A DNA stretch of 64,000 bases from RCIO01 sp965232405 (GTDB lineage: Bacteria; Pseudomonadota; Alphaproteobacteria; Rhizobiales; Rhizobiaceae): contig OZ246966.1 in NCBI GenBank assembly GCA_965232405.1, positions 3,472,001 to 3,536,000 of the forward strand, read 5' to 3'. Numbering within the stretch: position 1 is the first letter of the stretch; every line of letters begins with the position of its first letter. Below, piece after piece: positions 43,418-51,806 of this stretch. Position numbers and translations under genes: made by a program. The notes beneath the pieces are model-generated. The model was not told the DNA's origin and did not search any database. It saw nothing but the letters and a program-made list of their open reading frames with translations.

Positions 43418-45046
43418 ATGGCGCGATACGTATTTATCACTGGCGGCGTGGTTTCTTCCCTCGGAAAAGGCATCGCTTCGGCGGCTCTGGGCGCTCTGCT
43501 CCAGGCGCGGGGATACCGTGTCCGGCTGAGGAAACTCGACCCCTATCTCAATGTCGATCCGGGCACGATGTCGCCCTATCAGCATGGCGAGGTATTCGTT
43601 ACCGACGACGGTGCGGAGACCGACCTCGACCTGGGCCACTATGAACGCTTCACAGGGCGTTCGGCCAACCAGAGCGACAACATCACCACCGGTCGCATCT
43701 ACCAGAACATCATCGAGCGCGAGCGGCGCGGCGACTATCTTGGTGCGACGGTGCAGGTGATCCCGCACGTCACCGACGAGATCAAGAACTTCGTGGTCGA
43801 CGGCAATGAAGAGGTCGATTTCGTTCTTTGCGAGATCGGCGGCACGGTCGGCGATATTGAGGCAATGCCCTTCCTTGAGGCCATTCGCCAGCTCGGCAAC
43901 GACCTGCCGCGTGGCCAGTGCGTGTTTGTACATCTGACGCTGATGCCGTGGATCCCGGCTGCCGGCGAGCTGAAGACCAAGCCGACCCAACACTCGGTCA
44001 AGGAATTGCGGTCGATCGGCATTGCGCCCGACATTCTCCTGGTGCGGGCCGACCGGGAAATCCCGCCGGAAGAGCGGCGCAAGCTGTCGTTGTTCTGCAA
44101 TGTGCGTGAATCGGCCGTCATCCAGGCGCTCGATGTGGCCAACATCTACGACGTGCCGACAGCCTATCACGCCGAGGGGCTGGACGAGGAGGTTCTGTCC
44201 GCGTTCGGTATCGACCCTGCGCCCAAGCCGCGCATGGAGCGCTGGGAAGAGGTTTCGGAACGCCTGCATAACCCCGAAGGCGAGGTCACGATTGCCATTG
44301 TAGGCAAATATACCGGCCTCAAGGATGCCTATAAGTCGCTAAGCGAGGCGCTGGTGCATGGCGGCATGGCCAACCGCGTGCGTGTCAGGCTCGAATGGAT
44401 CGAATCGGAGATCTTCGAGAAGGAGGACCCGTCACCCTGGCTTGAGAAGGTGCACGGCATTCTGGTTCCAGGCGGCTTCGGCGAGCGCGGTTCGGAAGGC
44501 AAGATACTGGCGGCCAAGTTCGCCCGCGAACGCAAGGTTCCCTATTTCGGCATCTGCTTCGGCATGCAGATGGCCTGCATTGAGGCCGCTCGCTCGCTTG
44601 CCGGCATCGAAGACGCGTCATCGACGGAGTTTGGTCCGACCGACGAGCCGGTTGTGGGCCTGATGACGGAATGGCTGCGCGGCAACATGCTGGAAAAGCG
44701 CAAGGCTGCCGGCGACCTTGGCGGCACCATGCGGCTTGGCGCCTATCCGGCCGCACTCGGTGAGGGCACGCGCATCGCTGAAATCTACGGCGATACCCAA
44801 ATTTCGGAGCGTCACCGCCATCGCTACGAAGTGAATGTCGACTACAAGAAGAAGCTGGAAGATTGCGGGCTCGTCTTCGCCGGCATGTCGCCGGATGGCG
44901 TGTTGCCAGAGACGGTCGAATATTCCGACCATCCCTGGTTTATCGGCGTCCAGTACCATCCCGAACTGAAAAGCCGGCCCTTCGAACCGCATCCGCTCTT
45001 CGCAAGCTTCATCAACGCCGCCGTCGAGCAAAGCCGGCTGGTCTAG
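43418..45046 (+). CDS. pyrG: CTP synthase
   Basis: Makes CTP from UTP, ATP and glutamine. 542 residues. MARYVFITGGVVSSLGKGIASAALG carries the synthase P-loop, DPYLNVDPGTMSPYQHGEVFV and LGHYERF are family-typical, and the C-terminal glutaminase has YFGICFGMQMACIE with the nucleophile Cys and QYHPELKSRPFEPHPLF for the His/Glu. Start at 43418; the ATG at 43409 would add three residues. In other rhizobia secG usually precedes pyrG; here a MATE gene is divergent instead. Confidence 0.97.
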   Translation: MARYVFITGGVVSSLGKGIASAALGALLQARGYRVRLRKLDPYLNVDPGTMSPYQHGEVFVTDDGAETDLDLGHYERFTGRSANQSDNITTGRIYQNIIERERRGDYLGATVQVIPHVTDEIKNFVVDGNEEVDFVLCEIGGTVGDIEAMPFLEAIRQLGNDLPRGQCVFVHLTLMPWIPAAGELKTKPTQHSVKELRSIGIAPDILLVRADREIPPEERRKLSLFCNVRESAVIQALDVANIYDVPTAYHAEGLDEEVLSAFGIDPAPKPRMERWEEVSERLHNPEGEVTIAIVGKYTGLKDAYKSLSEALVHGGMANRVRVRLEWIESEIFEKEDPSPWLEKVHGILVPGGFGERGSEGKILAAKFARERKVPYFGICFGMQMACIEAARSLAGIEDASSTEFGPTDEPVVGLMTEWLRGNMLEKRKAAGDLGGTMRLGAYPAALGEGTRIAEIYGDTQISERHRHRYEVNVDYKKKLEDCGLVFAGMSPDGVLPETVEYSDHPWFIGVQYHPELKSRPFEPHPLFASFINAAVEQSRLV

Positions 45047-45051
45047 CGGTT

Positions 45052-45663
45052 CTAGAACGTGGCGCTGGCCTTCAGCGCGTCGTCGAGCAGCCGCTCATAC
45101 TTGCCGCGCGGCAGGTCGCGTGCGCCGAAGCGCTTCAGGTGCTCGGTCGTAAACTGCGTGTCGAGCAGCAGGAAACCGCGTGCGCGTAGATGCTCCACCA
45201 GATGCACGAGGCACACCTTGGAGGCGTCTCGCTCGCGCGAAAACATGCTCTCGCCAAAATATGCGGCGCCCAGCGTGACGCCGTAGAGACCGCCCACCAG
45301 CCTGTCGTCGAGCCAGGCTTCCACCGTGTGGCAGTGACCACGACGAAACAGTTCTGAATAGGCTTCGCGGATCGGTTCGTTGATCCAGGTGCTCAGGCGC
45401 CCCGGTCGCGGCTCTGCACATCCGTCAATCACGCCTTCGAAATCATGGTTGCGCCTGATCTTGAAGCGCTCCTGCCTGACCACCTTGGCCAGACTTTTCG
45501 GCGTGTGGAAGTCGGTGAGAGGCAGGATACCGCGCGTTTCGGGACGTACCCAGAAGACCTCGGGGTCGTCCGCCCCTTCCGCCATGGGAAACACGCCCGT
45601 CGCGTAGGCGCGCAGGAGCAGGTCTGGCGGTATCTTGTAACCGGGTGCGAATGGCCGGCTCAT
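45052..45663 (-). CDS. aat: Leucyl/phenylalanyl-tRNA--protein transferase
   Basis: Adds Leu or Phe from tRNA to the N-terminus of proteins with Arg or Lys ends, marking them for ClpAP. About 203 residues. RAYATGVFPMAEG, WVRPETRGILPL, STWINEPI, then HTVEAWLDDRLVGGLYGV and FGESMFSRERDASKV match the family. ATG at 45663 is preferred: AGGAG lies about ten bases before it, whereas the ATG at 45672 would touch that site. Convergent with pyrG, and its stop is almost back to back with it. Confidence 0.95.
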   Translation of the reverse strand: MSRPFAPGYKIPPDLLLRAYATGVFPMAEGADDPEVFWVRPETRGILPLTDFHTPKSLAKVVRQERFKIRRNHDFEGVIDGCAEPRPGRLSTWINEPIREAYSELFRRGHCHTVEAWLDDRLVGGLYGVTLGAAYFGESMFSRERDASKVCLVHLVEHLRARGFLLLDTQFTTEHLKRFGARDLPRGKYERLLDDALKASATF

Positions 45664-45781
45664 CGCTGGCATTCTCCTGGTGGCGCAACTGCCGTGCTCT
45701 TGGCCGGCATCATTGTCGCATGCGAATGGCCATGCAATGGCACGTCAGACGCATCGCCGCCACCGGCCGGATAGCTTAGCC

Positions 45782-47125
45782 TCAGCGCGACTGCGCCAGG
45801 AACTTTTCCAGCCAGTGGATGTCGTAATCGCCATTGGCGATATCGGTATCGTTCACCAATTCCTGGAACAGCGGCAGCGTCGTCTTGATACCGTCGACGA
45901 CAAATTCGCTCAGCGCGCGCCGCAGCCGCATCATGCATTCCACCCTGTTCGAGCCATGCACGATCAGCTTGCCGATCAGGCTGTCGTAGTAGGGCGGTAT
46001 GCGGTAGCCGGAATAGACGGCGGAATCGACGCGAACACCCAGTCCGCCCGGCGTGTGGAAATGCGATACGGTGCCGGGCGAGGGCGTGAAGGTCTTCGCG
46101 TCCTCTGCATTGATGCGGCACTCGATGGCGTGGCCGTTGAACTTGATGTCCTTCTGCTCGACCGAAAGGCCGGAGCCCGACGCCACCCGAATCTGCTCAT
46201 GCACGAGGTCGATGCCGGTGATGGCTTCTGTCACCGGATGTTCGACCTGAAGGCGTGTGTTCATCTCGATGAAGTAGAACTCGCCATTCTCGTACAGGAA
46301 TTCAACCGTACCTGCGCCTGCATAGCGCAGTTCGGCTACGGCATTCGAAACGGTCGTGCCGATCCGCGCCCTGTCGGCGGCGTTGAGGGCGGGCGAATTC
46401 GCTTCTTCCCAGACCTTCTGGTGGCGGCGCTGCAACGAGCAGTCGCGTTCGCCCAGATGGACCGCACGGCCATCGCCGTCGCCCATCACCTGCACCTCGA
46501 TGTGGCGCGGCTTTTCCAGATATTTCTCGATATAGACCGCGTCGTCGCCGAAAGCTGCACCGGCTTCCGAGCGCGCCGTCGCCAGTGCGACGTCGATCTC
46601 GTCTTCGGAGCGCGCAACCTTCATGCCGCGCCCGCCGCCGCCGGCCGAGGCCTTGATGATCACCGGATAACCGATATCGGCGGCAACGCGTTTCGCCGTC
46701 TCATCGTCGGTCACCGCGCCGTCGGAGCCGGGAACGACCGGAATGCCGAGCCTCTTTGCTGTGCGCTTGGCCTCGATCTTGTCGCCCATGACCCGGATAT
46801 GCTCTGCCCGCGGCCCGATAAAGGTGATCTTGTGAGCATCGAGGATCTCGGCGAACTTGGCGTTCTCCGAGAGGAACCCGTAGCCCGGATGTACTGCGTC
46901 CGCGCCGGTGATCTCGCAGGCCGCAACGATCTGGTGGATGTTGAGATAGCTGTCGCGCGATGGGGGCGGGCCAATGCACACGCTCTCATCGGCAAGCCGC
47001 ACATGCATGGCTTCCGCGTCCGCCGTTGAGTGCACGGCGACCGTCTGGATGCCAAGCTCCTTGGCCGCCCGCAGAACGCGCAGCGCGATCTCACCGCGGT
47101 TGGCGATCAGGATTTTCTGAAACAT
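45782..47125 (-). CDS. accC: Acetyl-CoA carboxylase, biotin carboxylase subunit
   Basis: Carboxylates biotin on AccB with ATP and bicarbonate, first committed step of fatty-acid synthesis. 447 residues, full length. MFQKILIANRGEIALRVLRAAKELGI at the start, ATP-grasp region with KASAGGGGRGMKVA, ERDCSLQRRHQKV, FIEMNTRLQVEHPVTE, and RVDSAVYSGYRIPPYYDSLIGKL. All residues expected for catalysis are there. It follows accB by nine bases. aat lies downstream on the same strand. Confidence 0.97.
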   Translation of the reverse strand: MFQKILIANRGEIALRVLRAAKELGIQTVAVHSTADAEAMHVRLADESVCIGPPPSRDSYLNIHQIVAACEITGADAVHPGYGFLSENAKFAEILDAHKITFIGPRAEHIRVMGDKIEAKRTAKRLGIPVVPGSDGAVTDDETAKRVAADIGYPVIIKASAGGGGRGMKVARSEDEIDVALATARSEAGAAFGDDAVYIEKYLEKPRHIEVQVMGDGDGRAVHLGERDCSLQRRHQKVWEEANSPALNAADRARIGTTVSNAVAELRYAGAGTVEFLYENGEFYFIEMNTRLQVEHPVTEAITGIDLVHEQIRVASGSGLSVEQKDIKFNGHAIECRINAEDAKTFTPSPGTVSHFHTPGGLGVRVDSAVYSGYRIPPYYDSLIGKLIVHGSNRVECMMRLRRALSEFVVDGIKTTLPLFQELVNDTDIANGDYDIHWLEKFLAQSR

Positions 47126-47134
47126 CGACGCCGC

Positions 47135-47620
47135 CTACTCGACGACAACCAGCGGCTCGCCGAATTCGACGGGCTGCATGTCCTCGAACAGGATTTCCTT
47201 GACCGTTCCGGCGCGCGGCGATGGTATCTGGTTCATCGTCTTCATCGCCTCGATGATCAGCAGCGTCTGGCCTTCGCGCACCGTCTGGCCAACCTCGATG
47301 AAAGGTTTTGCGCCCGGCGAGGGGGCCATGTAGGCGGTGCCGACCATCGGCGAGTTGATGGCGTTCTTCGACGCGCCGGACTTTGACCCCGAAGGAGCAG
47401 GCTCTGCGGCGGGCGCCTTCTGCTCGGCGGTCGGTGCGGCCGGCGCCTCAGCAACGGCGGGGGCTGGGACAGAATAGCTCTGGACGCCCGAAGCCTGCCG
47501 TGACACGCGCACTTTCATGTCGCCGATTTCGACCTCGATCTCGGTCAGCTTGGTTTCGTTCAGGATTCCCGCGAGATCGCGGATCATCTTCTGGTCTATT
47601 TCAGACTTCTTGGTAGTCAT
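47135..47620 (-). CDS. accB: Acetyl-CoA carboxylase, biotin carboxyl carrier protein
   Basis: 161 residues. N-terminal MTTKKSEIDQKMIRDLAGIL and VEIGDMKVRVSR, an Ala/Pro-rich linker at residues 50-80, then the biotinyl domain with EAMKTMN, the biotin Lys being residue 127. Carries the carboxyl group from AccC to AccAD. The ATG at 47620 matches family N-termini; the frame runs open upstream from 47674. aroQ is 31 bases upstream, same strand. Confidence 0.96.
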   Translation of the reverse strand: MTTKKSEIDQKMIRDLAGILNETKLTEIEVEIGDMKVRVSRQASGVQSYSVPAPAVAEAPAAPTAEQKAPAAEPAPSGSKSGASKNAINSPMVGTAYMAPSPGAKPFIEVGQTVREGQTLLIIEAMKTMNQIPSPRAGTVKEILFEDMQPVEFGEPLVVVE

Positions 47621-47651
47621 TCCACTCCCGCCTTTGCCCCTGGCTATCGGA

Positions 47652-48089
47652 TCATACCCGTGCCGCAAGCGCATGTAGCGCCATGATGTAACCTTGCGGT
47701 CCGAACCCGCAGATCATTCCAGTCGCCACCGGCGCTATCGTCGAATGGTGGCGAAATGGTTCACGTGCATGAATATTCGACAGGTGAACCTCAGCCACCG
47801 GCAGCGGATCGACAGCCCGGATCGCGTCATGCATCGCGATTGACGTGTGACCGTATGCACCCGGATTGAGGATCACGCCAACCGCTTTCTCACCGGCTTC
47901 CTGAATCCAGTCGACCAGCACGCCTTCATGGTTCGACTGCCGAAATTCGACATCAAATCCTAACGTTTCAGCCGTTTTTCGGCAATCTTCGCCGATTTCG
48001 TCCAGAGTTTTGCCGCCATAGATGCCGGGTTCACGCTTGCCCAGCATGTTCAGGTTCGGTCCGTTCAGAACGTAGATTGTCTTGGCCAT
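47652..48089 (-). CDS. aroQ: 3-dehydroquinate dehydratase, type II
   Basis: Dehydrates 3-dehydroquinate in the shikimate pathway. 145 residues. YVLNGPNLNMLGKREPGIYG has the catalytic Tyr and Arg region, QSNHEGVLVDWI, LNPGAYGHTSIAMHDAI and VEVHLSNIHAREPFRHHS contain the conserved Asn, His and Arg. ATG at 48089; the GTG six bases earlier is not needed. Same strand as accB and lies upstream in the dsbA-aroQ-accB-accC-aat order typical of rhizobia. Confidence 0.97.
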   Translation of the reverse strand: MAKTIYVLNGPNLNMLGKREPGIYGGKTLDEIGEDCRKTAETLGFDVEFRQSNHEGVLVDWIQEAGEKAVGVILNPGAYGHTSIAMHDAIRAVDPLPVAEVHLSNIHAREPFRHHSTIAPVATGMICGFGPQGYIMALHALAARV

Positions 48090-48208
48090 CAACACTCTTT
48101 CGCGCCGTGGACGCTGCGGCGGCTTCTATAGAGTGGATAGACTGCCGCGAAAAGAGCGCAAGGAGCAAGTGGGCCTGTCCACAGACCCTCCGCGCGACAA
48201 ATCGCAGA

Positions 48209-49018
48209 TCAGCAGGTCGCGGTGGTTGCGCATTCGCGCGCGTTTGCGATCCTTTCGGCAAGCAGTTCGCGGCCCTGCGCGCCGAAAATCACCTCTCCAC
48301 CGACCACATAGGACGGCGTGCCGGTGATCGAGAGATCGTTGGCCAGCGCATAGGTTTCGGCAAAGGCGCTGGCGATATCGGGATTGTCCATCTCTGCGCG
48401 AAGGGCAGCTTCGTCGACCCCGTACGACAGCGCGATCTTGATGGCGCTGGCCTCGTTGGCGCGGCCCGGATAGCTCAGCAGTGCCTGATGGAACTCGCCA
48501 TACTTGGCTGGCTCAAGTGTCCGGAACGCCATCGAAACGACATGCGCGTCGCGCGATTCCTGGCCAAGAATGGGGAATTCCTTGACGACGAAACGCAGAT
48601 TCGCGTCAGCGTCCACAAGGTGCTGCATATCCGCCAGGGCCCGCTCGCAATAGCCGCAATTGTAGTCGAAGAACTCCACAATGGTGATGTCGCCAGCCGG
48701 GTTTCCGACAAGGCCGTCATAGGCGGCGTTGAAAATGAGGTCGGACGACCTGTCGATCGCTTCGGACTGTGCCAGCCTGCGGTCGGCATCCTGCTTGTCT
48801 TCGAGTGCGGCCTGCACTTCCAGCATGATTTCGGGGTTCTCGACGAGATAGTCGCGCACGATCGCCTCGATCGCGTTCCGGTCGAGGCCCGCGACGGATT
48901 GTATGTCGCGCGATGGCTGTGCGCCGGCTGGCACCCCGTTCCCCGAAAGAAAACCCACCGCCAGCATGGCGAAGGAGAGCCCGATACCGATGGTTCCGAC
49001 GGCGATGGCGTTCTTCAT
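48209..49018 (-). CDS. DsbA-family thiol-disulfide protein
   Basis: 269 residues. N-terminal signal anchor (GTIGIGLSFAMLAVGFLSGNG), so periplasmic. After a helical segment the thioredoxin-like domain contains CGYC (residues 121-124) inside VEFFDYNCGYCERAL, and a cis-Pro in TGTPSYVVGGEVIFGAQG. This ScsC/BdbD-like form with an extra N-terminal helical part (DYLVENPEIMLEVQAALEDK) is known as DUF953/Com1-type. Oxidises or isomerises disulfides in secreted proteins. aroQ follows on the same strand. Confidence 0.92.
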   Translation of the reverse strand: MKNAIAVGTIGIGLSFAMLAVGFLSGNGVPAGAQPSRDIQSVAGLDRNAIEAIVRDYLVENPEIMLEVQAALEDKQDADRRLAQSEAIDRSSDLIFNAAYDGLVGNPAGDITIVEFFDYNCGYCERALADMQHLVDADANLRFVVKEFPILGQESRDAHVVSMAFRTLEPAKYGEFHQALLSYPGRANEASAIKIALSYGVDEAALRAEMDNPDIASAFAETYALANDLSITGTPSYVVGGEVIFGAQGRELLAERIANARECATTATC

Positions 49019-49081
49019 TGGGTGGTCCTGTTGGGTTTCGATGCGTTGTCGTGGATCGGCGGTTGCCGGAGCGGAATGGCG

Positions 49082-50479
49082 TTATTTTGGCGGCTTGAAG
49101 TTGATTATGTCTTGCGCGCGCAGCCAGGGCGGCGCTCCTTTGCGCAGCTTTTGCTGCGCACGCGCTGCAAACACCTTGGCATCATGGTATTTCCCGGCCT
49201 GGTAGTGCCCCTCGGCAGTGGCCAGTTCGGCAAGCCCGATCTCGCCCGTCCGGCCATATGCCTGCGCCAGATGGCGATAGCCGGGTGCGAACTCTGGATC
49301 GCGGTCAAGACCGAGCTTGAGTTCCGACACCGCTTCCTTGACCGCACCGGCGGCAAGCAGGGCCTGTCCGCGCGAAACGTGCAGCAGGCCGGTCCGGTCT
49401 GGATCAAGCGCGATCGCCTTTGCAAACGCCTTTGCCGCGTCGCCCGGGCGGTTCGCCTTCATCAGCGCTTCGCCGCGCAGTTCATGCAGGTATGGATTGT
49501 TCGGTTGCGATTTCAGCAGCCGGTCGATCTTCGAAATCGCCGAACGCGGATTTCCCGTCAGATAGGTGGCGATTGCATCGCCATAGAGTGCGCCGGCTCC
49601 ATGCGGATCGCCGCGGAACATGCGTTGTACCGCTCCTGCGCCCATTGTGTACGCGGCGATCTTGGCGCGCATCATGTCGTGCCGCGCCTGAAGCGCAGGC
49701 GGGTCCTTTGTGTCATAGGCGCTGCTTGAGCGCGCTACCCGTTCGAGGTTGGCAATGCGCTCGCGCGGCATGGGATGGCTGATCTGGTATGGATCGACTT
49801 GAGTGCCCGACAGCGACAGCGCCTTTGAGAATCGTTCGAAGGTCGTCAGCATGCCGCGCGCCGACTGCCCGGTCTTTTCGAGATATTCGAACGCCAGACG
49901 GTCCGCGATGGCTTCTTCACCGCGTTGATAGCTCAAGAGCCCGCGCCGGGCGATTTCCGGCGCACTCATCGCGATGCCGGCACCGAGCTGTCCGGCCCCG
50001 CTTCTGCCTGAGGCGGCGCCCGCAATGCCCACACCGAGACCAACCAGCGCACCGACGATTGCCACCGTGCGGGCGCGATCCAGCTCGCGCCTCAGGCGCT
50101 CCTGATGTCCACCAGCAATGTGCCCGGTTTCGTGGGCGATCACGCCGATGATCTCGTTCGGCGTTTCCGCCGTCACCAGCGCGCCGGTGTTGAAGAACAT
50201 GCGGCGTCCGGCAACGAACGCGTTGAACCGGTTGTCATTGACGAGAATGATATCGATGCCTGAGGTCGACAGGCCGGCAGCCTTCAGGATCGGCTGCGCA
50301 TAGTCGCGCATCAGCGCCTCGATCTCGGCATCGCGCACGATGGGGACCGATTGTTGCTGCGCCAGTGCGCCCGTTGGAGCAGCAAGCGTTAACTGGCAGG
50401 CGGCGAGGAATGCAACCAGCGTGCGCAGCGGCCGCGCAAATGCAGTGTTTCGCCGATGTCCCTTGCCGCTGATGAGCAT
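49082..50479 (-). CDS. M48 family metalloprotease with TPR repeats (BepA-like)
   Basis: 465 residues. Signal peptide-like N-terminus (LRTLVAFLAACQLTLAAPTGALA), zinc motif HETGH at 116-120 with the third ligand Glu in GEEAIADRLAFEYL, then TPR-like helices in the C-terminal half (PNNPYLHELRGEALMKANRPGDAAKAF, FAPGYRHLAQAYGRTGE). This matches BepA, which checks outer-membrane protein assembly in the periplasm. Start at 50479 chosen for the signal. Convergent order with no obvious operon partner besides dsbA upstream. Confidence 0.88.
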   Translation of the reverse strand: MLISGKGHRRNTAFARPLRTLVAFLAACQLTLAAPTGALAQQQSVPIVRDAEIEALMRDYAQPILKAAGLSTSGIDIILVNDNRFNAFVAGRRMFFNTGALVTAETPNEIIGVIAHETGHIAGGHQERLRRELDRARTVAIVGALVGLGVGIAGAASGRSGAGQLGAGIAMSAPEIARRGLLSYQRGEEAIADRLAFEYLEKTGQSARGMLTTFERFSKALSLSGTQVDPYQISHPMPRERIANLERVARSSSAYDTKDPPALQARHDMMRAKIAAYTMGAGAVQRMFRGDPHGAGALYGDAIATYLTGNPRSAISKIDRLLKSQPNNPYLHELRGEALMKANRPGDAAKAFAKAIALDPDRTGLLHVSRGQALLAAGAVKEAVSELKLGLDRDPEFAPGYRHLAQAYGRTGEIGLAELATAEGHYQAGKYHDAKVFAARAQQKLRKGAPPWLRAQDIINFKPPK

Positions 50480-50599
50480 GCTCAATCCGTACTTTAACGG
50501 CGTTTGCTTTGAAAGCAGCGCGCGGCCGCCCTCATCAACTTGTGAAGCGCATCCCAATCGGGCATTTGTGCGGCGCATTCAAAGGTAAAGGACGCATTG

Positions 50600-51748
50600 A
50601 TGCCGGTTTCCCTGTCGCGCCGTGGCGCGGCCGAACCTTTCCACGCCATGGACGTTCTGGCGGCCGCAAACAGGCTGAAGGCGGCTGGGCATCCGGTTGT
50701 CTCGCTGGCTGTCGGCCAGCCGGGCGATCCTGCGCCACAGCGTGTTCGCCAGGCTGCGGGCAGGGCGCTTGAGGCAGGCGCGATCGGCTACACCGATTCG
50801 ATGGGTATCGCCGAGTTGAGAGCCGCGATCTCCGCGCACTATCGGTCGAAATACAATGTCGATGTCCCGGTGGAACGCATCGCCGTGACCACAGGATCGT
50901 CGGCCGGGTTCAATCTGGCGTTTCTTGCCATGTTCGATGCGGGCGACCGGATCGCGACCGTGCTGCCCGGTTACCCGGCCTACCGCAACATCATGGCGTC
51001 CCTTGGCATCGAGGCCGTCGAAATCCCTCATGAGGGCAGTGGTCAGCTCACGGCGGGCCAGCTTGAGGCCGCGCACCGCGAAAAGCCGCTCAACGGTGTG
51101 CTGTTTGCAAGCCCGGCAAATCCGACCGGCGCGATCATTCCGGAGGCGGAACTGGCGGCTTTGGTATCGAAAGCCGCGGAACTCGGAATTTCCGTCATTT
51201 CGGACGAGATTTATCACGGCCTGTCCTATGTAGGCCCGGATCATACTGCGCTCGCACTCGACCCGGATGTGACCGTCATCAACTCGTTCTCCAAATACTA
51301 TTGCATGACAGGCTGGCGCATTGGCTGGATGGTGCTGCCCGAGAAGCTGGTGCGGCAGGTCGAATGCCTGCAGCAGAGCCTCTACATCTCGCCGCCCGCG
51401 CTGTCCCAGATCGCCGCTGTCGAAGCCTTCGATGCGACGAACGAACTCGAAGAGGTGAAGGCGCGCTATCGCGCCAATCGCGACCTGCTGATCGAGGGGC
51501 TGCCAAGACTCGGCTTTGATCTGGCAGCGCCGCTGGATGGCGCCTTCTATGCCTATTGCGATGTCAGCCGACACACCAATGACAGCATGGAATTCGCCAG
51601 GCGCATGCTGGCCGAGTGTCACGTTGCAATTACGCCCGGCCGCGACTTCGATCCCGCCGAAGGGCATCGAACCGTGCGATTGTCCTATGCGGGCACCAAC
51701 GCCGATATAGCGGAGGCGCTGCACCGGATCGGCAATTGGTTGAAGTGA
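50600..51748 (+). CDS. PLP-dependent aminotransferase class I/II
   Basis: 382 residues, cytosolic. PLP Lys in SFSKYYCMTGWRIGW, GxP-type ring in VGQPGDPAPQRV, SPANPTGAIIPEAEL with the Asn, and ISDEIYHGLSY with the Asp and Tyr; PGRDFDPAEGHRTVRLSY has the C-terminal Arg. Probably aspartate/alanine-type with a range of substrates. ATG at 50600 with AAAGGA six bases before it. Divergent from the M48 gene. A bidirectional terminator follows. Confidence 0.9.
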   Translation: MPVSLSRRGAAEPFHAMDVLAAANRLKAAGHPVVSLAVGQPGDPAPQRVRQAAGRALEAGAIGYTDSMGIAELRAAISAHYRSKYNVDVPVERIAVTTGSSAGFNLAFLAMFDAGDRIATVLPGYPAYRNIMASLGIEAVEIPHEGSGQLTAGQLEAAHREKPLNGVLFASPANPTGAIIPEAELAALVSKAAELGISVISDEIYHGLSYVGPDHTALALDPDVTVINSFSKYYCMTGWRIGWMVLPEKLVRQVECLQQSLYISPPALSQIAAVEAFDATNELEEVKARYRANRDLLIEGLPRLGFDLAAPLDGAFYAYCDVSRHTNDSMEFARRMLAECHVAITPGRDFDPAEGHRTVRLSYAGTNADIAEALHRIGNWLK

Positions 51749-51757
51749 AAATCGCAC

Positions 51758-51788
51758 AAAAAACCGGGGCAAGCCCCGGTTTTTGTTT
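51758..51788. terminator. Bidirectional rho-independent terminator
   Basis: AAACCGGGGC at 51761-51770 pairs with GCCCCGGTTT at 51773-51782 over an AA loop. T-runs lie on both strands (TTTTTGTTT after 51780, and six Ts on the minus strand after the stem). It separates the convergent aminotransferase and rne genes. Confidence 0.92.
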
Positions 51789-51806
51789 AACTAATTCGCA
51801 TCAATT

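Noticed and set aside
45680..47029. 449-residue plus-strand frame opposite accC
   Set aside because: Antisense shadow of a well-identified biotin carboxylase.
48077..49729. 550-residue plus-strand frame opposite the DsbA and M48 genes
   Set aside because: No motif or ribosome site; a shadow of two real minus-strand genes.
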